From NCBI GenBank assembly GCA_022508865.1, contig JAFLUK010000001.1, forward strand, positions 18,148 to 53,644: a stretch of DNA of 35,497 nucleotides, given 5' to 3'. Shown in pieces: positions 20,785 to 28,485 of this stretch. Origin of the DNA: Oscillospiraceae bacterium (GTDB lineage: Bacteria > Bacillota > Clostridia > Oscillospirales > Acutalibacteraceae). Every line of letters starts with the position of its first letter. Position 1 is the first letter of the stretch. The notes under the pieces were generated by a model. The model saw only the letters and a program-made list of their open reading frames with translations, was not told the origin of the DNA and made no database searches. A program made the position numbers and the translations under genes.

Positions 20785-23700
20785 ATGAAAAGATTAGTAT
20801 CAATTCTACTTTCAATTTTGATGCTTACATCCCTTTTTGTGACAGGTACAGTTATGGATGCATCCGCAGCTTCTGCAACTGTTAATGGTGTACCTTGTGA
20901 TGTTGGTGACACCGTTACTTTCACAGTGAAGGCGAATTTTGGCGATAAATTGGAAAACTACCAGGCAGACATCCTCTATTCCGAGGAAGGTCTATCTCTG
21001 ATTCCAAATCCTGATTATGACCCGGTTTGGGACGAGGAAACAGAAAAGTATAAATACACAGCATACGATCAAGGTTGTATTTTCAATCCGAACAATACAA
21101 GAGACTATCCGGGTCGTCATGCAATTTCTTACAATCATTCCATTCCAAGCGGTGGCTTTGACTATAGAACAGAAAGAGAAATGGTTTCTATTCCGTTTAA
21201 GGTTACAAAGGCCGGCTCATGGACTATTGATAACAAATTCCTTGTTGCAACAGGTGTAAGAGGCACAGAGTATGTAGCAGGTGGAGTAGTTATAACACCT
21301 TTTACAGTTAATCCGATTGTAGAGGTTACAGAAAAGGGAGTTGTTGATCCTCCTGTTCCCGGCGGTAAAGCAACAGTTAACGGCATTGAATTTAATGTTG
21401 GCGACTATATTCTCTTTGATCTTAGAATGAACTTTAACTCAAAGCTTGAGAACTATCAGGGCTATATTGTTTATTCAGAAGAAGGTCTTGAACTTGTTCC
21501 GGATCCTGAGTATGATCCTGATTGGGATGAATATACAGAAGAATTTATCTACACACCGGGCGACTCTGGTTTTGTATTTAACCCTGTAGACACAAAGACT
21601 ATACCGGGAAGAACAGTTATTTCCTACAATGCTTCTATTCCAACCGGCGGCTTTGATTACAGAACAGAAAAATCTGTTGTTACAATTCCTTTCCATATTA
21701 CAAAGGCCGGTACATGGACAATCAATAACAATCTTAAGATTGCTACAAGCATTAAGGGTGAAGACTTTGTTGGAGAGGACGGCTCAAAGCTCAAGCCATT
21801 TACAGAAAATCCGGTAATTACAGCTGACCCTGATCATCAGCAGCCATCTTCATCTTCCAGTTCTTCATCATCCAGCTCATCTTCAAGCAGCTCAAGCAGC
21901 TCAAGTAGCTCAAGCACAACTCCAAAGCCAACAAAGGCTACATTTAACGGAATAGATGTTTCAGTTGGTGACATTGTAACATACAAATATATGCTGAAGG
22001 TACCACAGAAGATAGAGGACTTCCAGCATACTATTGAATACGGCAACAGTGCAACAGGCAACACAACAGGAGTTACTATTCTTTCAGTTGCACTCAGCGA
22101 TGATATTAACACAGATTATGCAACTCATATTCCTGGTTACATTTACTCATCAGGTTTCTCTGCAAAGTATCCTTATGACTACACAACAGAGAGAGCTCTT
22201 ATTACTGTAAAATTCAAGGTTGAGCAGATTGGTACATACTATGCTCACGGTAAAATGGAATTTATGACAGGTGTTGACGGCACAGACTATTCTCATATGT
22301 ATGAAATGGTAGTTCCGTTTGATGAAGAAGATGTTATCGAGATTGAGTCAACTACATCATCTTCATCATCATCTTCGTCCTCATCCTCATCTTCCTCATC
22401 AACGGCTCCAACGACATATTCTATCACATATAATCTTACAAATGTAACATCATCCAGTTCGGCAACATCACTTGCGAAGGGCGATTCTTATACAACAACA
22501 CTTACACCTGCAGCAAATTATGAAATTTCAAATGTAACTGTAATGATGGGTTCACAGGCTGTTACACCTACAAAGAACAGCAATGGTACATATACAGTTG
22601 CAATTGCTAATGTAACAGATAACATCGTTATTGTTGCTTCTGCAACAAAGAAGGATGATCCGATTATTAACCGCACTGTTACACTCAACGTTGTAAATGC
22701 ACAGTCAACAAACATAGCAAAAACTGTTATTGATGGCACAACATATACAACAACTCTCGTTCCAAACGAAGGATATGAATTCAAGACAGCTCCAACAGTA
22801 GTTGGCGGTACAAATGTATCCATTGTTAAGAGCGGCGACAATTATATCATCACATTAACAGCTACAAGTGACATTACTATCGTTGCTATTGCAGATAAGA
22901 AGGCAGTAACTTCATCATCTTCATCATCTTCATCTGCTTCATCAGCACCTGCTCCAAAGACATTTAATGTTACAAATAGTCTTACAAATGCAAAGAACTC
23001 AAATACAGCAACAACTGTTAAGGAAGGCGACCAGTATGTAGCAATGATTTCTGCAAATGATGGTTACACAATGCAGAGCGTTGTTGTTACAATGGGTGGT
23101 CAGACTGTTACACCAACAATTGTAAATGGTGTTTACACAATCAATGTTAAGGTAACAGGCGACATCGTAATTGTTGCTATTGCAAACAAGGATGATGTTG
23201 TAACACCTGGCACATTCTCAATTACTAATGTATTGGACAATGCTGTTAACTCAAATAGTGCAACATCCATTAAGGAAGGCGAGACATACACAGCCCTCAT
23301 TTCTGCAAAGGAAGGCTATGAGATGCAGTCCGTAGTTGTAACTGTTAACGGTGTGAATGTTGCAGTACAGGAAATCGGCGGCGTATATTCTATTAATGTT
23401 AAGGCTACAGGTCCGATTATTATCATAGCAAAAGCTACACCTAAGGCAACAACTCCACCACCTACAACAGCTTCAACACCTACAGCTACAAAACCATCAG
23501 AAACTGTTGCTCCCACAACTCCACCACAGAATGTGCAAGAAGCAGAAAAGAATATTACAAATGCAAATGCCGATAAGGGCGACATTAAGGGCTCAACATT
23601 CGGTAAGCTTAAGATGAAGGGCGTAGGCGGCAACAAGAAGGTTACACTTAAGTGGTCTAAAGTTTCCGGCGCAAAGGGCTATATCATCTACGGCTCACCT

Positions 23701-24159
23701 TGCGGTAAGAACAATAAGCTTAAGAAGATTAAGACAGTAGGCGCAAGCAAGAAGTCATTTGTAAACAAGAAGCTCAAGAAGGGCACATACTACAAGTATG
23801 TTGTTATGGCTTATAAGGTAGTCGGCGGTAAGAAGGTTGTTATAGCTATCTCTAAGGTTGCTCATGTTACAACTAACGGCGGCAAGTGGGGTAACCCTGC
23901 TAAGATGTCTGTTAATAAGGCAAAGGTATCACTGAAGGTTAAGAAGACCTTTACTGTTAAGCCAAAGGTTACAAAGGTAACTAAGTGCAAGAAAAAGAAG
24001 GTTAAGAACCACATTAAGATCCGTTATGAATCCAGCAACACAAAGGTTGCAACAGTTAACGCAAAGGGTAAGATTACCGCTAAGAAGAAGGGTACATGTA
24101 CAGTATACGTATATGCTCAGAACGGTATCTACAAGACAGTTAAGGTAACTGTTAAGTAA
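20785..24159 (+). CDS. Large secreted modular protein: three cohesin-like/Ig-like modules, poly-Ser linkers, four beta-repeats, Fn3-like and Big_2-like C-terminus
   Basis: ATG 20785 (MKRLVSILLSILMLTSLFVTGTVMDASA signal peptide) with AAAGGAA upstream; the track start at 20647 translates the tandem repeat and is unlikely. Repeated ATVNGVPCDVGDTV / ATVNGIEFNVGDYI / ATFNGIDVSVGDIV modules. Confidence 0.88.
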   Translation: MKRLVSILLSILMLTSLFVTGTVMDASAASATVNGVPCDVGDTVTFTVKANFGDKLENYQADILYSEEGLSLIPNPDYDPVWDEETEKYKYTAYDQGCIFNPNNTRDYPGRHAISYNHSIPSGGFDYRTEREMVSIPFKVTKAGSWTIDNKFLVATGVRGTEYVAGGVVITPFTVNPIVEVTEKGVVDPPVPGGKATVNGIEFNVGDYILFDLRMNFNSKLENYQGYIVYSEEGLELVPDPEYDPDWDEYTEEFIYTPGDSGFVFNPVDTKTIPGRTVISYNASIPTGGFDYRTEKSVVTIPFHITKAGTWTINNNLKIATSIKGEDFVGEDGSKLKPFTENPVITADPDHQQPSSSSSSSSSSSSSSSSSSSSSSSTTPKPTKATFNGIDVSVGDIVTYKYMLKVPQKIEDFQHTIEYGNSATGNTTGVTILSVALSDDINTDYATHIPGYIYSSGFSAKYPYDYTTERALITVKFKVEQIGTYYAHGKMEFMTGVDGTDYSHMYEMVVPFDEEDVIEIESTTSSSSSSSSSSSSSSSTAPTTYSITYNLTNVTSSSSATSLAKGDSYTTTLTPAANYEISNVTVMMGSQAVTPTKNSNGTYTVAIANVTDNIVIVASATKKDDPIINRTVTLNVVNAQSTNIAKTVIDGTTYTTTLVPNEGYEFKTAPTVVGGTNVSIVKSGDNYIITLTATSDITIVAIADKKAVTSSSSSSSSASSAPAPKTFNVTNSLTNAKNSNTATTVKEGDQYVAMISANDGYTMQSVVVTMGGQTVTPTIVNGVYTINVKVTGDIVIVAIANKDDVVTPGTFSITNVLDNAVNSNSATSIKEGETYTALISAKEGYEMQSVVVTVNGVNVAVQEIGGVYSINVKATGPIIIIAKATPKATTPPPTTASTPTATKPSETVAPTTPPQNVQEAEKNITNANADKGDIKGSTFGKLKMKGVGGNKKVTLKWSKVSGAKGYIIYGSPCGKNNKLKKIKTVGASKKSFVNKKLKKGTYYKYVVMAYKVVGGKKVVIAISKVAHVTTNGGKWGNPAKMSVNKAKVSLKVKKTFTVKPKVTKVTKCKKKKVKNHIKIRYESSNTKVATVNAKGKITAKKKGTCTVYVYAQNGIYKTVKVTVK
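20875..22345 (+). repeat. Three in-protein copies of the VNG-x4-VGD module (approximate bounds; copies near 20875-21345, 21364-21830, 21934-22345)
   Basis: Copies 1 and 2 are closely similar (YSEEGLSLIPNPDYDPVWDEETEKYKY vs YSEEGLELVPDPEYDPDWDEYTEEFIY; SIPSGGFDYRTE vs SIPTGGFDYRTE); copy 3 is diverged and closer to the module in the 19413 gene. Confidence 0.8.
21847..21915 (+). repeat. Poly-serine linker (23 consecutive Ser codons)
   Basis: TCT TCA TCT TCC AGT ... AGC TCA AGC; mixed TCN and AGY codons. Shorter runs at 22357-22401 (15 Ser) and about 22912-22945. Confidence 0.95.
22411..23445 (+). repeat. Four ~80-aa beta-repeats (approximate bounds)
   Basis: TYSITYNLTNVTSSSSATSLAKGDSYTTTLTPAANYEISNVTVMMG..., then IINRTVTLNVVNAQ..., TFNVTNSLTNAKNSNTATTVKEGDQY..., TFSITNVLDNAVNSNSATSIKEGETY...; each ends in a (D/P)I(V/T/I)I(V/I)A motif. 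Confidence 0.8.
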
Positions 24160-24189
24160 TTTAACTCATACGCTGATTAACAAAAATTA

Positions 24190-24220
24190 TCCCCACAGTC
24201 ATTGACTGTGGGGATTTTTT
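24190..24220 (+). terminator. Rho-independent terminator
   Basis: ATCCCCACAGTCA / TGACTGTGGGGATTTTTT. Confidence 0.93.
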
Positions 24221-24250
24221 CTGGTAAAAACTGAACAAAAAAAGACAATA

Positions 24251-24294
24251 AAAAAGCTGTAAAGAAAGATTTTTAAAATTTCTTTCTTTACAGC
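24251..24294 (-). terminator. Rho-independent terminator of the perR-rbr-rubredoxin operon
   Basis: 14-bp stem GCTGTAAAGAAAGA / TCTTTCTTTACAGC with the T tract (AAAAA on +, 24251-24255) on the minus-strand 3' side. Confidence 0.85.
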
Positions 24295-24312
24295 AATTCT
24301 TTTTATTTAGAC

Positions 24313-24468
24313 TTATTCTGTTGTAAAGACTTCCTTGCCAAGTCCGCAGATTGGGCAAACAAAATCTTCAGGAACATCTTCCCAAGGTGTGCCGGGGGCA
24401 ATGCCGTTTTCAGGATCGCCTACAGCAGGATCGTAAACATAGCCGCAAGGGCAAACATATTTTTCCAT
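24313..24468 (-). CDS. Rubredoxin (51 aa, not in ORF track)
   Basis: Hand translation of minus strand: [51 protein letters not shown]. Confidence 0.9.
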   Translation of the reverse strand: MEKYVCPCGYVYDPAVGDPENGIAPGTPWEDVPEDFVCPICGLGKEVFTTE

Positions 24469-24485
24469 TGTATTACACCTTTATA

Positions 24486-25028
24486 TTAGCCGAAATATCT
24501 CTTTAAGAGACCTGCAAAGCCTGCGCCGTGGCGAGCTTCGTCCTTTGCCATTTCGTGAACTGTGTCGTGGATAGCATCAAGGTTAGCTTTCTTTGCTCTT
24601 GTAGCAAGGTCAAGTTTACCCTCGCAAGCACCAGCTTCTGCTTCAGCTCTCATCTGTAAATTCTTCTTTGTGGAGTCAGTAACAACCTCACCAAGAATTT
24701 CTGCAAATTTTGCTGCATGCTCTGCTTCTTCAAATGCATACTTTGTGAAAGCAGCTGAAACTTCAGGATAACCCTCTCTGTCAGCTACTCTTGCCATTGC
24801 AAGATACATACCAACTTCGCTGCATTCGCCGTTGAAGTTTGCTCTTAAATCAGCAATAATATCCTCGGAAACACCCTCTGTAATACCTACCTGATGTTCA
24901 CAAGCAAAGCCTGCTCCTTCTTTAATTTCGTTGAATTTTGATGCCGGTGCATTGCACTGTGGACATTTTTCCGGTGGTTCAGGACCTTCGTGTATATATC
25001 CGCAGATTGCACAAACCCATTTTGCCAT
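24486..25028 (-). CDS. Reverse rubrerythrin (N-terminal rubredoxin domain plus ferritin-like diiron domain)
   Basis: N-terminal [30 protein letters not shown], then ferritin-like helices with [55 protein letters not shown]. Confidence 0.92.
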   Translation of the reverse strand: MAKWVCAICGYIHEGPEPPEKCPQCNAPASKFNEIKEGAGFACEHQVGITEGVSEDIIADLRANFNGECSEVGMYLAMARVADREGYPEVSAAFTKYAFEEAEHAAKFAEILGEVVTDSTKKNLQMRAEAEAGACEGKLDLATRAKKANLDAIHDTVHEMAKDEARHGAGFAGLLKRYFG

Positions 25029-25078
25029 AGTAAATTCCTCCTAAATATTAAAAATAAAAAATAAATAATGTATTTAAA

Positions 25079-25450
25079 TTATCTGCACTTTGCACATAAA
25101 CCATAGTATGTTACAAATTTTCTTTCAACAAGAAAATCCTTGGTTTCAATAGTGGAAGGTACAGTTAATTTCTCTTCAAAAAAATCAGAAATAGAGCCAC
25201 ATTTTGTGCATACAAGATGTGTGTGTGGTTCTGTGTTGCCGTCAAAATGCTCTTCGCCGTTAATACTGCACACAGTGGTTACAGTTCCTTCTTTTTTGAA
25301 TAGAGCAAGATTGCGGTATACAGTACCAAGACTTAAATCGGGATAGTCACCCTTCAGGTCATCATAAATAGCTTTTGCACAGGGATGGTCCTTACGGGAT
25401 ATTAGCATTTCGTGTATAGCTTGACGTTTACAACTGAAATTATGCTTCAT
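25079..25450 (-). CDS. perR: Fur-family transcriptional regulator, PerR-like
   Basis: KRQAIHEMLISRKDHPCAKAIYDDLKGDYPDLSLGTVYRNLALFKKEG, HTHLVCTKCGSISDF, YYGLCAKC. ATG 25450 preferred over the track start at 25474. Confidence 0.85.
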   Translation of the reverse strand: MKHNFSCKRQAIHEMLISRKDHPCAKAIYDDLKGDYPDLSLGTVYRNLALFKKEGTVTTVCSINGEEHFDGNTEPHTHLVCTKCGSISDFFEEKLTVPSTIETKDFLVERKFVTYYGLCAKCR

Positions 25451-25464
25451 AACTAACTCCAAAA

Positions 25465-25479
25465 TAATAATCATTACTG
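25465..25479 (-). promoter_or_regulatory. Candidate PerR/Fur-type operator
   Basis: TAATAATCATTACTG (+ strand) matches 10 of 14 defined positions of TTATAATnATTATAA; lies between the candidate perR promoter and its ATG. Confidence 0.5.
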
Positions 25480-25489
25480 ATTTAGGAAA

Positions 25490-25518
25490 ATTATACCATA
25501 TTCTAATTCTTTTGTAAA
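25490..25518 (-). promoter_or_regulatory. Candidate sigma-A promoter of perR-rbr-rubredoxin
   Basis: On minus strand TTTACA, 17 nt, TATAAT. Confidence 0.65.
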
Positions 25519-25614
25519 TAGATATTTCAGTAATATTATTGAATATTTTGAATAATTATTAAGTATACAATATAGCATAGTTGCAATATTATTATGATTT
25601 TTTGGAGGTAAATT

Positions 25615-26160
25615 ATGCCAACAGTATTTTTAAGCCCATCGGTGCAGGATTTTAACCCATACATAGACGGGGGTAACGAGGAATATTATATGAATTTAAT
25701 TGCTGATGCAATGGAGCCATATCTTGCGGCATCAGGAATTAATTATGTGCGGAATAATCCTAACGAATCTACCAAGCAGGCTATTGTGGACAGCAACAAG
25801 GGCAACTACGATTTGCACCTTGCAATACATTCCAATGCTTCTCCCGACAACATAAGAGGACAGCAGACAGGTACTGATATTTATTACTATCCAACATCAA
25901 CACAAGGAAGAGCTTTTGCTGAAATTATTGAAAAAAATTTCAAAACAATTTACCCTAATCCAAACAAGGTAAGAATTCTTTCTACAACCAAGCTGGGAGA
26001 AGTTCGTCAGACTTCTGCCCCTTCTGTGCTGGTGGAGGTTGCATATCATGACAACAGGCAGGACGCCCAATGGATAAGAGATAATATAGGAAATATTGCA
26101 AGGGTGCTTGCCCAAAGTGTTGCAGAATATTTTGGTGTGCCCTTTGTTGAGCCAAAATGA
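25615..26160 (+). CDS. N-acetylmuramoyl-L-alanine amidase (Amidase_3 family), no signal peptide
   Basis: VFLSPSVQDFNPYIDGGNEEYYMN, LHLAIHSNASPDNIRGQQTGTDIYYYP, APSVLVEVAYHDNRQDAQWI. GGAGG upstream of ATG. Confidence 0.82.
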   Translation: MPTVFLSPSVQDFNPYIDGGNEEYYMNLIADAMEPYLAASGINYVRNNPNESTKQAIVDSNKGNYDLHLAIHSNASPDNIRGQQTGTDIYYYPTSTQGRAFAEIIEKNFKTIYPNPNKVRILSTTKLGEVRQTSAPSVLVEVAYHDNRQDAQWIRDNIGNIARVLAQSVAEYFGVPFVEPK

Positions 26161-26164
26161 AAGA

Positions 26165-26193
26165 TTGATTTAGCACTGCACTTCTGTTATAAT
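26165..26193 (+). promoter_or_regulatory. Candidate sigma-A promoter of the LUD gene
   Basis: TTGATT, 17 nt, TATAAT. Confidence 0.65.
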
Positions 26194-26228
26194 ATGGCTA
26201 TAGGATAAATTAAAAAGGATGTATTGCT

Positions 26229-26882
26229 ATGGATAGGAAAATTATAGAAAAAACCATTGAAAATCTTAAAAAGAACAATATGCAGGCATATTTCTGTGAA
26301 ACCCCTGAAGAGGCACAGGCTCTTGTAAAAACTCTTATTAAAAAGGGTGAAACAATTTCCTCCGGTGGTTCTCAAACACTTAAGGAAACAGGCATAATGG
26401 ATATTATTAAAGGTGGCGACTACAACTATCTTGACCGTGCCGTTGAGGGCTACACAAGAGATGATGTAGAAAAAGTATACAGACAAACCTATAGCTGTGA
26501 CACCTACTTTGCTTCATCCAATGCAGTAACAGAAAGCGGATATCTTTACAATGTTGACGGCAATTCTAACAGAGTGTCGGCAATTTTGTACGGCCCAAAG
26601 AGTGTTATTCTGGTTTGCGGGGTAAATAAAATTGTTAAAAATATTGATGAGGCCGTAGAGAGAGTAAAGACAAAGGCAGCTCCTCCAAATACAGTACGTT
26701 TAAGCTGTGATACCTACTGCGCAGAAAAGGGTCACTGCTTGAGCCTTGACAATAACAGCGCAGAAATCTGTGACGGTTGCCACAGTGACGGCAGAATATG
26801 CTGCAATTTCGTTATCAGTGCTCAACAAAGACACAAGGACAGAATTAAAGTAATTTTTATTAACGAGAATTTCGGATACTAA
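26229..26882 (+). CDS. LUD domain protein (DUF162/LutC-like)
   Basis: LIKKGETISSGGSQTLKETGIMDIIKGGDYNYLDR, YFASSNAVTESGYLYNVDGNSNRVSAILYGPKSVILVCGVNKIV; C-terminal Cys-rich tail. Confidence 0.85.
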   Translation: MDRKIIEKTIENLKKNNMQAYFCETPEEAQALVKTLIKKGETISSGGSQTLKETGIMDIIKGGDYNYLDRAVEGYTRDDVEKVYRQTYSCDTYFASSNAVTESGYLYNVDGNSNRVSAILYGPKSVILVCGVNKIVKNIDEAVERVKTKAAPPNTVRLSCDTYCAEKGHCLSLDNNSAEICDGCHSDGRICCNFVISAQQRHKDRIKVIFINENFGY

Positions 26883-26904
26883 TTGCACTTGTTCAAAAAT
26901 ATGT

Positions 26905-26935
26905 AAATGTGTGAACCTTTTTGGCTTCACACATT
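26905..26935. terminator. Possible bidirectional terminator between convergent genes
   Basis: AAATGTGTGAA-cctttttgg-c-TTCACACATTT, 11-bp stem between the LUD gene (+) and the NQ-rich microprotein (-). Confidence 0.6.
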
Positions 26936-26954
26936 TGCTTTGTAGGTAATAGAC

Positions 26955-27068
26955 TTATCTGTTATTACTATTCTGGTTGCTATTCTGGTTCTGGCTGTTC
27001 TTGCTGTTTTTGCTATTCTGATTTTGGTTCTGGTTGTTATTCTGGTTATTGTTCTGATTGTTGCTCAT
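26955..27068 (-). CDS. Asn/Gln-rich 37-aa microprotein (not in ORF track)
   Basis: Hand translation: MSNNQNNNQNNNQNQNQNSKNSKNSQNQNSNQNSNNR*; preceded by AAAGGGAGGTGTTATT-ATG (strong Shine-Dalgarno). Confidence 0.75.
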   Translation of the reverse strand: MSNNQNNNQNNNQNQNQNSKNSKNSQNQNSNQNSNNR

Positions 27069-27123
27069 AATAACACCTCCCTTTAATATGATTATTTGCC
27101 TATAAAAAGGAAATATACAAGTA

Positions 27124-28452
27124 ATGGATAAATTTTTTTCAGAAATTAAAAATTTAATACCTGATGATTATGAGGATTTTTTGCACTATTATGAACAAGA
27201 GCCCTATAAGGGGCTAAGAGTAAACACTCTCAAATGCTCGGTAAGTAAGTTGAAAGAATTGCTTGATTTTGACTTGACAGAAACACCCTTTTGCAGTGTG
27301 GGTTTTTACTATCCTAATGAAGAAAAGGGTCTTGGAAAACATCCTTTGCACCATGCAGGAGCCTTTTATATTCAGGAACCCTCGGCAACCTCTGCTGTTA
27401 CAATGCTTGATGTAAGGGAGGGTGACACAGTTCTTGATATGTGTGCCGCCCCCGGTGGAAAAAGTACTCAAATTGCCGCATTGCTCAATGGAAAGGGCCT
27501 TTTGGTTTCCAATGAAATTGTAAAAAGCAGAGCAAATATTCTTCTTTCTAATATAGAAAGAATGGGTGTCAGGAACAGCGTGGTGTTAAGCAATCACCCT
27601 AAATGTATTGCAGACCATCTGAAAGGATTTTTCGACAAAATTTTGGTTGACGCCCCCTGCTCGGGAGAGGGAATGTTCAGAAAGGATAGCGGCGCAAAGT
27701 CAGAGTGGAGCTACCAGCATACCGTTACTTGTGCCGCAAGACAACTTGAAATTCTTAACAGTGCAAAGCACTGCCTGAAAGAGAACGGGATTTTGGTGTA
27801 TTCCACCTGCACCTATAACAAAAGAGAAAACGAGGAAGTTATTCTGAAATTTATTGAGGAAAATCCCGAATTTGTAATAGAGGACAGCGGACAAGCCTTT
27901 GGCAGAAATACCCTTGGTTACGCTAAAAGAATATTTATAAATGACGGCGGAGAGGGTCACTTCTGTTGCAGATTGAGAAAAACTTCGTTTGAAATGGGCT
28001 ATACACAGCCCTATAGGTACAATGAAATTAAAGACAAAAAGCTGAAGGGCATGATAAATGATATTTATGATAGTCTTTTTGTCAATCGTCCCTTTGGTGA
28101 AAATTTTCAGATGATCGGGGACAAGGTGTATATTCTGCCTGATAATATGCCGGATATAAAAGGACTAAATGTCATTAGAAGCGGTATTTTGCTTGGTGAA
28201 ATTAAGAAAAACAGAATTGAGCCCAGCCATAGCGCCTTTATGGCTGCTAATGTTGAGGATTGCAGAAATATTGTTGATTTAAAAGCCTGCAGTGAGGAAA
28301 TAAAAAGATATCTCCATGGAGAAGAAATCCCTGTTGACAGCAGTATTAAGGGTTATACTGCTGTGGCGGTAGAGGGTGTTGTTACAGGCTTTGGCAAGGC
28401 AAGCAACGGAACTTTAAAGAATAAATATCCAAAAGGATTAAGAAATTTATAA
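27124..28452 (+). CDS. RsmF/RsmB-like (NOL1/NOP2/Sun) rRNA m5C methyltransferase
   Basis: VLDMCAAPGGKSTQIAALL, ILVDAPCSGEGMFRKD, GILVYSTCTYNKRENEEVI; C-terminal extension as in RsmF-type proteins. Confidence 0.9.
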   Translation: MDKFFSEIKNLIPDDYEDFLHYYEQEPYKGLRVNTLKCSVSKLKELLDFDLTETPFCSVGFYYPNEEKGLGKHPLHHAGAFYIQEPSATSAVTMLDVREGDTVLDMCAAPGGKSTQIAALLNGKGLLVSNEIVKSRANILLSNIERMGVRNSVVLSNHPKCIADHLKGFFDKILVDAPCSGEGMFRKDSGAKSEWSYQHTVTCAARQLEILNSAKHCLKENGILVYSTCTYNKRENEEVILKFIEENPEFVIEDSGQAFGRNTLGYAKRIFINDGGEGHFCCRLRKTSFEMGYTQPYRYNEIKDKKLKGMINDIYDSLFVNRPFGENFQMIGDKVYILPDNMPDIKGLNVIRSGILLGEIKKNRIEPSHSAFMAANVEDCRNIVDLKACSEEIKRYLHGEEIPVDSSIKGYTAVAVEGVVTGFGKASNGTLKNKYPKGLRNL

Positions 28453-28485
28453 TACTTATGTAAGTTATAAAAAAAGGAACAAATT

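Noticed and set aside
21837-22112. Minus-strand acidic ORF ending in LLELLELLELLEDELDDEELEDEDGC
   Set aside because: Antisense translation of the poly-Ser codons (TCA/TCT/AGC), not an independent gene.
24187-24200. TTATCCCCACAG resembling a DnaA box
   Set aside because: It is one arm of a perfect rho-independent terminator and carries an inserted base relative to TTATCCACA.
26955-27068. Interpretation of the TTCTGGTT-rich tract as a simple DNA microsatellite or CRISPR-like repeat
   Set aside because: Unit length is irregular, there are no spacers, and variation follows codon boundaries in one open frame with an RBS, so a small CDS is the better reading.
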